Shown: piece by piece, positions 7,318 through 10,009 of the stretch
Numbering within the stretch: position 1 is the stretch's first letter
How the letters are laid out: each line of letters opens with the position of its first letter
Source of the DNA: Bacillota bacterium
GTDB lineage: Bacteria; Bacillota; Bacilli; Alicyclobacillales; SLC66
Direction of reading: 5' to 3'
Length of the DNA stretch: 10,009 bases
NCBI GenBank assembly: GCA_021799325.1
Contig: JAJZAS010000040.1
Coordinates: 1-10,009 of the forward strand
Position numbers and translations under genes: made by a program
Notes under the pieces: model-generated
The model's input: the letters and a program-made list of their open reading frames with translations, nothing else
Databases searched by the model: none
What the model was told of the DNA's origin: nothing

Positions 7318-7418
7318 AATACATAGCGTAATTTCAGGTTGATTACAGGTTTAGTTATTATTATTAAATTATCGCATGAACAACTGACTCCCGTTGGATG
7401 ATCATGCCTCAGCCAATT
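7318..7418. other. Intergenic region without a recognisable gene
   Basis: About 100 bases of AT-rich sequence lie between the PHP gene and the following terminator. I see no ORF with a ribosome binding site, no tRNA and no conserved riboswitch core. A weak promoter-like pair (TTGATT 7339-7344, TATTAA 7362-7367) exists but lies upstream of the terminator. Confidence 0.5.
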
Positions 7419-7448
7419 AAACCTTCTCCTAAGCGAGAAGGTTTTTTT
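7419..7448 (+). terminator. Strong intrinsic terminator
   Basis: A perfect 10-bp stem AAACCTTCTC (7419-7428) / GAGAAGGTTT (7435-7444) with a 6-base loop (CTAAGC) runs into a T tract ending at 7448. It closes the resDE/small gene/PHP unit and isolates it from the K+ channel gene, which begins 32 bases later. Confidence 0.9.
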
Positions 7449-7480
7449 GTAGTATGCTATAGGCAGAGGGGTGATCCAGA

Positions 7481-8431
7481 TTGTTTGTATTGTTTTATCG
7501 ATTGATGCAAACGATTACCCGACGGTCTGCTTTGTACATAACGCTTGTCGCCTTCATTTGTATTATCACCGGAGCCGTTCTTTTTTCACATTTCGAGCAT
7601 GAATCGATCTGGACTGCGCTTTATTGGTCGATTACGACTGCGACTACTGTAGGATATGGCGATGTATCGCCAGTGAACACGGCTGGGAGAATTATTGCGA
7701 TTGGCCTGATGATAACCAGCATCCCCTTGTTTGGTGCAGTGTTTTCTACTTTGGCTGGCAGCATCGTCGAAGCGCGATTCAGGAGGTTAATGGGTATGGA
7801 ACTTTTTGGTCCACTAAAAAACCACGTGCTTATATTAGGGGATAGTGACGAGAGACTGACCGTTATCGATTCATTAAAGACAAAGCGCCATATTGTGGTC
7901 GTCTCAGAAGACGTCGACCCGACAACACTTCCGTCAGGGGTTTCCTGCATAAAGGGCGATCCCAGGGATCTTTTGGTATTATCCAAGGTCAAGCCAAGTC
8001 AAGCCAAGCATGCCCTGATCATCGGATCAAGGGACGGCGACATACTGGAAATTGCCATCGCGTTAAAGGAATTAGCACCAAACTTATCGGTGACTGTCAG
8101 CACCAAATCCATGTTGGCATCCCGTGCGTTAAAGGCGATAGGAATCACGAATACCTTAGTTTGGCAAGAATTGCTGGGGCATACATTGGCCAAAAGCTTA
8201 CAAGCGCCTCATGCTGCTGATTTACTGATGCAGATGGTGAATTCAGAAGAGTTTATCATTCAAGAGATACCCGTAGCTGAAGAATTTATAGGGAAATCAT
8301 TAAGTGAGCTTAAATCCTCTTATGTTGGTTACGTGTTAGGATTAGTACAGGGTGATGACGTCATACTCGGTGTCAGGCGAAATCCAATTATCAGAAATGG
8401 CGCTCAGTTGCTGATCTTAAAAGAACAATAA
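7481..8431 (+). CDS. Two-TM potassium channel with cytoplasmic RCK domain
   Basis: This encodes a 316-residue MthK/YugO-type K+ channel subunit. TM1 lies at about 17-37, the pore helix at 43-54, the selectivity filter T56-V-G-Y-G-D61 is canonical, and TM2 is at about 69-95. The RCK N-lobe (TrkA-N, Rossmann fold) spans about 114-228, starting HVLILGDSDE, and the TrkA-C lobe about 244-316. Four subunits should form the pore, with RCK domains making a gating ring. Where MthK has its Ca2+-binding acidic residues (AEAE strand), this protein reads VSTKS, so Ca2+ gating by that site is unlikely (alignment from memory). The TTG start at 7481 has GAGGGG at 7466-7471. An in-frame internal start exists at M106 (see separate entry). 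PhzF follows after 17 bases. Confidence 0.92.
   Translation: MFVLFYRLMQTITRRSALYITLVAFICIITGAVLFSHFEHESIWTALYWSITTATTVGYGDVSPVNTAGRIIAIGLMITSIPLFGAVFSTLAGSIVEARFRRLMGMELFGPLKNHVLILGDSDERLTVIDSLKTKRHIVVVSEDVDPTTLPSGVSCIKGDPRDLLVLSKVKPSQAKHALIIGSRDGDILEIAIALKELAPNLSVTVSTKSMLASRALKAIGITNTLVWQELLGHTLAKSLQAPHAADLLMQMVNSEEFIIQEIPVAEEFIGKSLSELKSSYVGYVLGLVQGDDVILGVRRNPIIRNGAQLLILKEQ
7781..7798 (+). promoter_or_regulatory. Internal ribosome binding site and start (soluble RCK form)
   Basis: Inside the channel gene, AGGAGG (7781-7786, encoding R101-R102) is followed nine bases later by an in-frame ATG at 7796 (M106). Another in-frame ATG, at 7790, is only three bases away. Initiation at M106 would give a 211-residue protein starting at the pore/RCK junction and carrying the whole RCK domain without TM segments. 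MthK is known to make its soluble RCK subunit from a start at M107. Confidence 0.6.
7989..8008 (+). repeat. 10-bp perfect tandem duplication in the channel gene
   Basis: TCAAGCCAAG occurs twice in direct succession (7989-7998 and 7999-8008) inside the RCK domain, encoding KVKPSQAKH. The unit is not a multiple of three, so gain or loss of a copy would shift the frame. The present frame is intact. Confidence 0.8.
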
Positions 8432-8448
8432 AAAAAGCAGGTGAATTG

Positions 8449-9315
8449 ATGCAGTTTTACATCGTAGACGTTTTTGCAAACAAGAAGTATCAAGGGAATC
8501 CGCTCGCTGTGCTGATACCAGACAGGCCTATCGACACGAGCGAAATGCAGCTAATTGCCAAAGAAATCCACTTTTCTGAAACCACGTTTATCATGTCAGG
8601 CAAAAAACCTGATGGTGGTTATGATGTCCGTATTTTTTCGCCTGATGTGGAACTTCCTTTTGCCGGGCACCCCACACTTGGCACTGCGTTTATCATTTCC
8701 AAAATAATGGAAGGCGGTTCAACGAATACGATCAGGTTAAACCTGCAAGTGGGCCAGATTCCTGTGACGGTTTTGGATGATGAGTGGACGATGCAACAAA
8801 ATCAGCCCACTTTCGGCATGATGCTGAAGGCTGCCAAACAGGTGGCAGAAATGGTCAACCTGCATGAAGAAGATATTGATGATCGTTTTCCCATCGAGGT
8901 GACATCCACAGGGTTGCCGTCTGTGATCGTCCCTTTGAAAAGCCTATCCGCACTGCAAAAATGTCGAGTCAATCATGATCAATTTCAGGATTTCATGGAC
9001 CATCAGATCAAGGCCAATATACTCTTGTTTACCCGAGGCGAAGAGACTGCAACCCCTCAATTGCGAGTCAGGGTGTTTGTGGATGAGTCGGGCTTTTTTG
9101 AAGATCCCGCAACAGGAAGCGCAAATGGCAACCTTGCCGCTTACGTGATCAAACATCGGTATTTTGGTGCTGACTCCATCAACTATGAGGTCCTGCAAGG
9201 TGTGGAAATGGGCCGCCCTTCACTCTTAAAAATAAATGCCTCACAATCTGAAGAGGAGTATCAGTTGCTTGTTGGTGGAAAGGTTTTCTTGGTAGCCAAG
9301 GGTGACTGGGAGTAA
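8449..9315 (+). CDS. PhzF-family isomerase/epimerase
   Basis: This encodes a 288-residue protein of the PhzF family (diaminopimelate-epimerase-like fold, two alpha/beta-barrel halves). Signature segments are YIVDVFANKKYQGNPLAV at the N-terminus, HFSETTFI with E44 matching the catalytic glutamate of PhzF (E45), FSPDVELPFAGHPTLGTA (63-80), and FEDPATGSANGNLAAY with D219. PhzF itself isomerises a phenazine precursor, but most family members in Bacilli have no known substrate, and no phenazine genes are near, so phenazine synthesis should not be inferred. The ATG at 8449 is preferred over the TTG at 8446 because AGGTGA (8439-8444) is only one base from the TTG. It lies 17 bases after the channel gene and 37 before the dehydrogenase, suggesting one operon. 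Confidence 0.92.
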   Translation: MQFYIVDVFANKKYQGNPLAVLIPDRPIDTSEMQLIAKEIHFSETTFIMSGKKPDGGYDVRIFSPDVELPFAGHPTLGTAFIISKIMEGGSTNTIRLNLQVGQIPVTVLDDEWTMQQNQPTFGMMLKAAKQVAEMVNLHEEDIDDRFPIEVTSTGLPSVIVPLKSLSALQKCRVNHDQFQDFMDHQIKANILLFTRGEETATPQLRVRVFVDESGFFEDPATGSANGNLAAYVIKHRYFGADSINYEVLQGVEMGRPSLLKINASQSEEEYQLLVGGKVFLVAKGDWE

Positions 9316-9352
9316 AATGGCAATACAAGACGAATTTCGGGAGGGCGTACAT

Positions 9353-10009
9353 ATGACAATGATGAAAGCGGTACAAATCACTAAACGGGGCGGTCCGCTT
9401 GAATTGGTGGAAATGACCATACCTGAACCACAAAGTGGCCAAGTACTGTTGCGAGTGGAAGCCTGCGGTGTGTGTCACGGGGAAATGGTGGCCATCGAAG
9501 GCCATCATCCGCACATGCAGTACCCTAGGGTACCCGGACATGAAGTGATCGGTGTCATCGAAAAATTAGGCGTAGACGTCACAAGCTGGGCAATAGGTGA
9601 ACGGGTTGGTGTCGGTTGGAACGGTGGTCATGGCGAGGTAACCGGCCTGACCATGGACGGAGGTTACGCGGAATATATGGTGGCCTATGCGGATGGCCTC
9701 GCACGCATTCCAACAGAATTATCCTCGGTAGAAGCGGCGCCTCTTTTATGTGCTGGCGTGACCACTTTTGGGGCGCTCAAAAACAGTATCGCGCGGATGG
9801 GGGATGTGGTGGCCGTCTTAGGCATCGGTGGACTTGGCCATTTGGCGATCCAATTTGCTAAAAATGCTGGGTTTTACACAGTGGCCATTTCCCGTGGCTC
9901 AGAAAAAAAATCCCTCGCCCTTCAACTTGGTGCCCATTTGTATATCGACACCGAAAGGGAGGATCCTGCCGCTGTACTGAAAAGTCTGGGTGGTGCCAAG
10001 GTAATTTTG
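9353..10009 (+). CDS. Medium-chain zinc alcohol dehydrogenase, partial (3' end cut)
   Basis: The first 219 residues of a medium-chain dehydrogenase/reductase, cut by the window end. The GroES-like catalytic domain starts MKAVQITKRGGPLEL. Catalytic-zinc ligands are present: C41 (ACGVCHGE), H63-E64 (VPGHE) and C133 (LLCAGVT). The Rossmann domain begins with G157-I-G-G-L-G162, typical for NAD(P)H binding. The usual structural-zinc lobe (C-x2-C-x2-C-x7-C), which in close relatives follows GWxGGH, is missing: GWNGGH (88-93) runs directly into GEVTGLTMDGGYAEYM, in frame. The ATG at 9353 has GGGAGGG at 9339-9345; an in-frame ATG at 9317 would add 12 residues and is less well placed. The substrate is unknown. 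It probably shares a transcript with the PhzF gene. Confidence 0.9.
   Translation, partial: MTMMKAVQITKRGGPLELVEMTIPEPQSGQVLLRVEACGVCHGEMVAIEGHHPHMQYPRVPGHEVIGVIEKLGVDVTSWAIGERVGVGWNGGHGEVTGLTMDGGYAEYMVAYADGLARIPTELSSVEAAPLLCAGVTTFGALKNSIARMGDVVAVLGIGGLGHLAIQFAKNAGFYTVAISRGSEKKSLALQLGAHLYIDTEREDPAAVLKSLGGAKVIL

Noticed and set aside
7339..7367. TTGATT-17-TATTAA as a promoter for the channel gene
   Set aside because: Weak match, and a strong intrinsic terminator lies between it and the gene.
7318..7480. Possible c-di-AMP (ydaO-type) riboswitch before the K+ channel
   Set aside because: Potassium transport genes often carry one and a terminator is present, but none of the conserved core segments can be seen; the terminator is better read as the end of the preceding unit.
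9317..9352. Alternative ATG start adding 12 residues to the alcohol dehydrogenase
   Set aside because: The Shine-Dalgarno spacing is poor (4 bases) and family members begin near MKAVQ; the ATG at 9353 has GGGAGGG at 7 bases.
9903..9910. Run of eight A in the dehydrogenase as a possible frameshift site
   Set aside because: The reading frame is family-like on both sides of the run, so no frameshift is needed; only a low-level slippage risk.

Overview
The window looks like chromosomal DNA of an endospore-forming member of the Firmicutes, most likely Bacillales. The gene order ytfJ, dacB, spmA, spmB, rluB, resD, resE is the conserved sporulation/respiration neighbourhood known from Bacillus, and the ResD product closely resembles Bacillus ResD. 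An Alicyclobacillaceae-type host is a guess only; no rRNA or other phylogenetic marker is present. All recognised genes are on the + strand, and most start codons are GTG or TTG behind good Shine-Dalgarno sequences.

Region 1 (1-2923) is spore-related. It holds the tail of a probable DUF2953 (YtfI-like) gene, then ytfJ/gerW with its own intrinsic terminator, then a tight dacB-spmA-spmB run. DacB trims peptide side chains of cortex peptidoglycan, and SpmA/SpmB are membrane proteins needed for spore core dehydration. Region 2 (2953-6466) carries rluB (23S rRNA pseudouridine synthase), then a promoter region with a 9-bp inverted repeat around an extended -10, the two-component pair resD/resE (control of aerobic and anaerobic respiration), and a previously easy-to-miss 54-codon basic protein gene. 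The cytochrome c biogenesis genes resA-resB-resC, which normally lie between rluB and resD in Bacillus, are absent.

Region 3 (6496-7317) is a PHP-domain phosphatase-like protein closely following the small gene. Region 4 (7419-10009) starts after an intrinsic terminator. It contains a two-TM potassium channel with a C-terminal RCK domain, a PhzF-family isomerase/epimerase, and a medium-chain alcohol dehydrogenase that runs off the end of the window. These three genes are closely spaced and probably co-transcribed.

The points most worth a second look are: a perfect internal Shine-Dalgarno and in-frame ATG in the K+ channel gene, exactly at the pore/RCK junction, as in archaeal MthK; the clean in-frame absence of the four-cysteine structural-zinc lobe in the alcohol dehydrogenase; the small gene after resE with two possible starts; and the inverted repeat at the resD promoter. 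I found no mobile element, CRISPR array, tRNA or rRNA.
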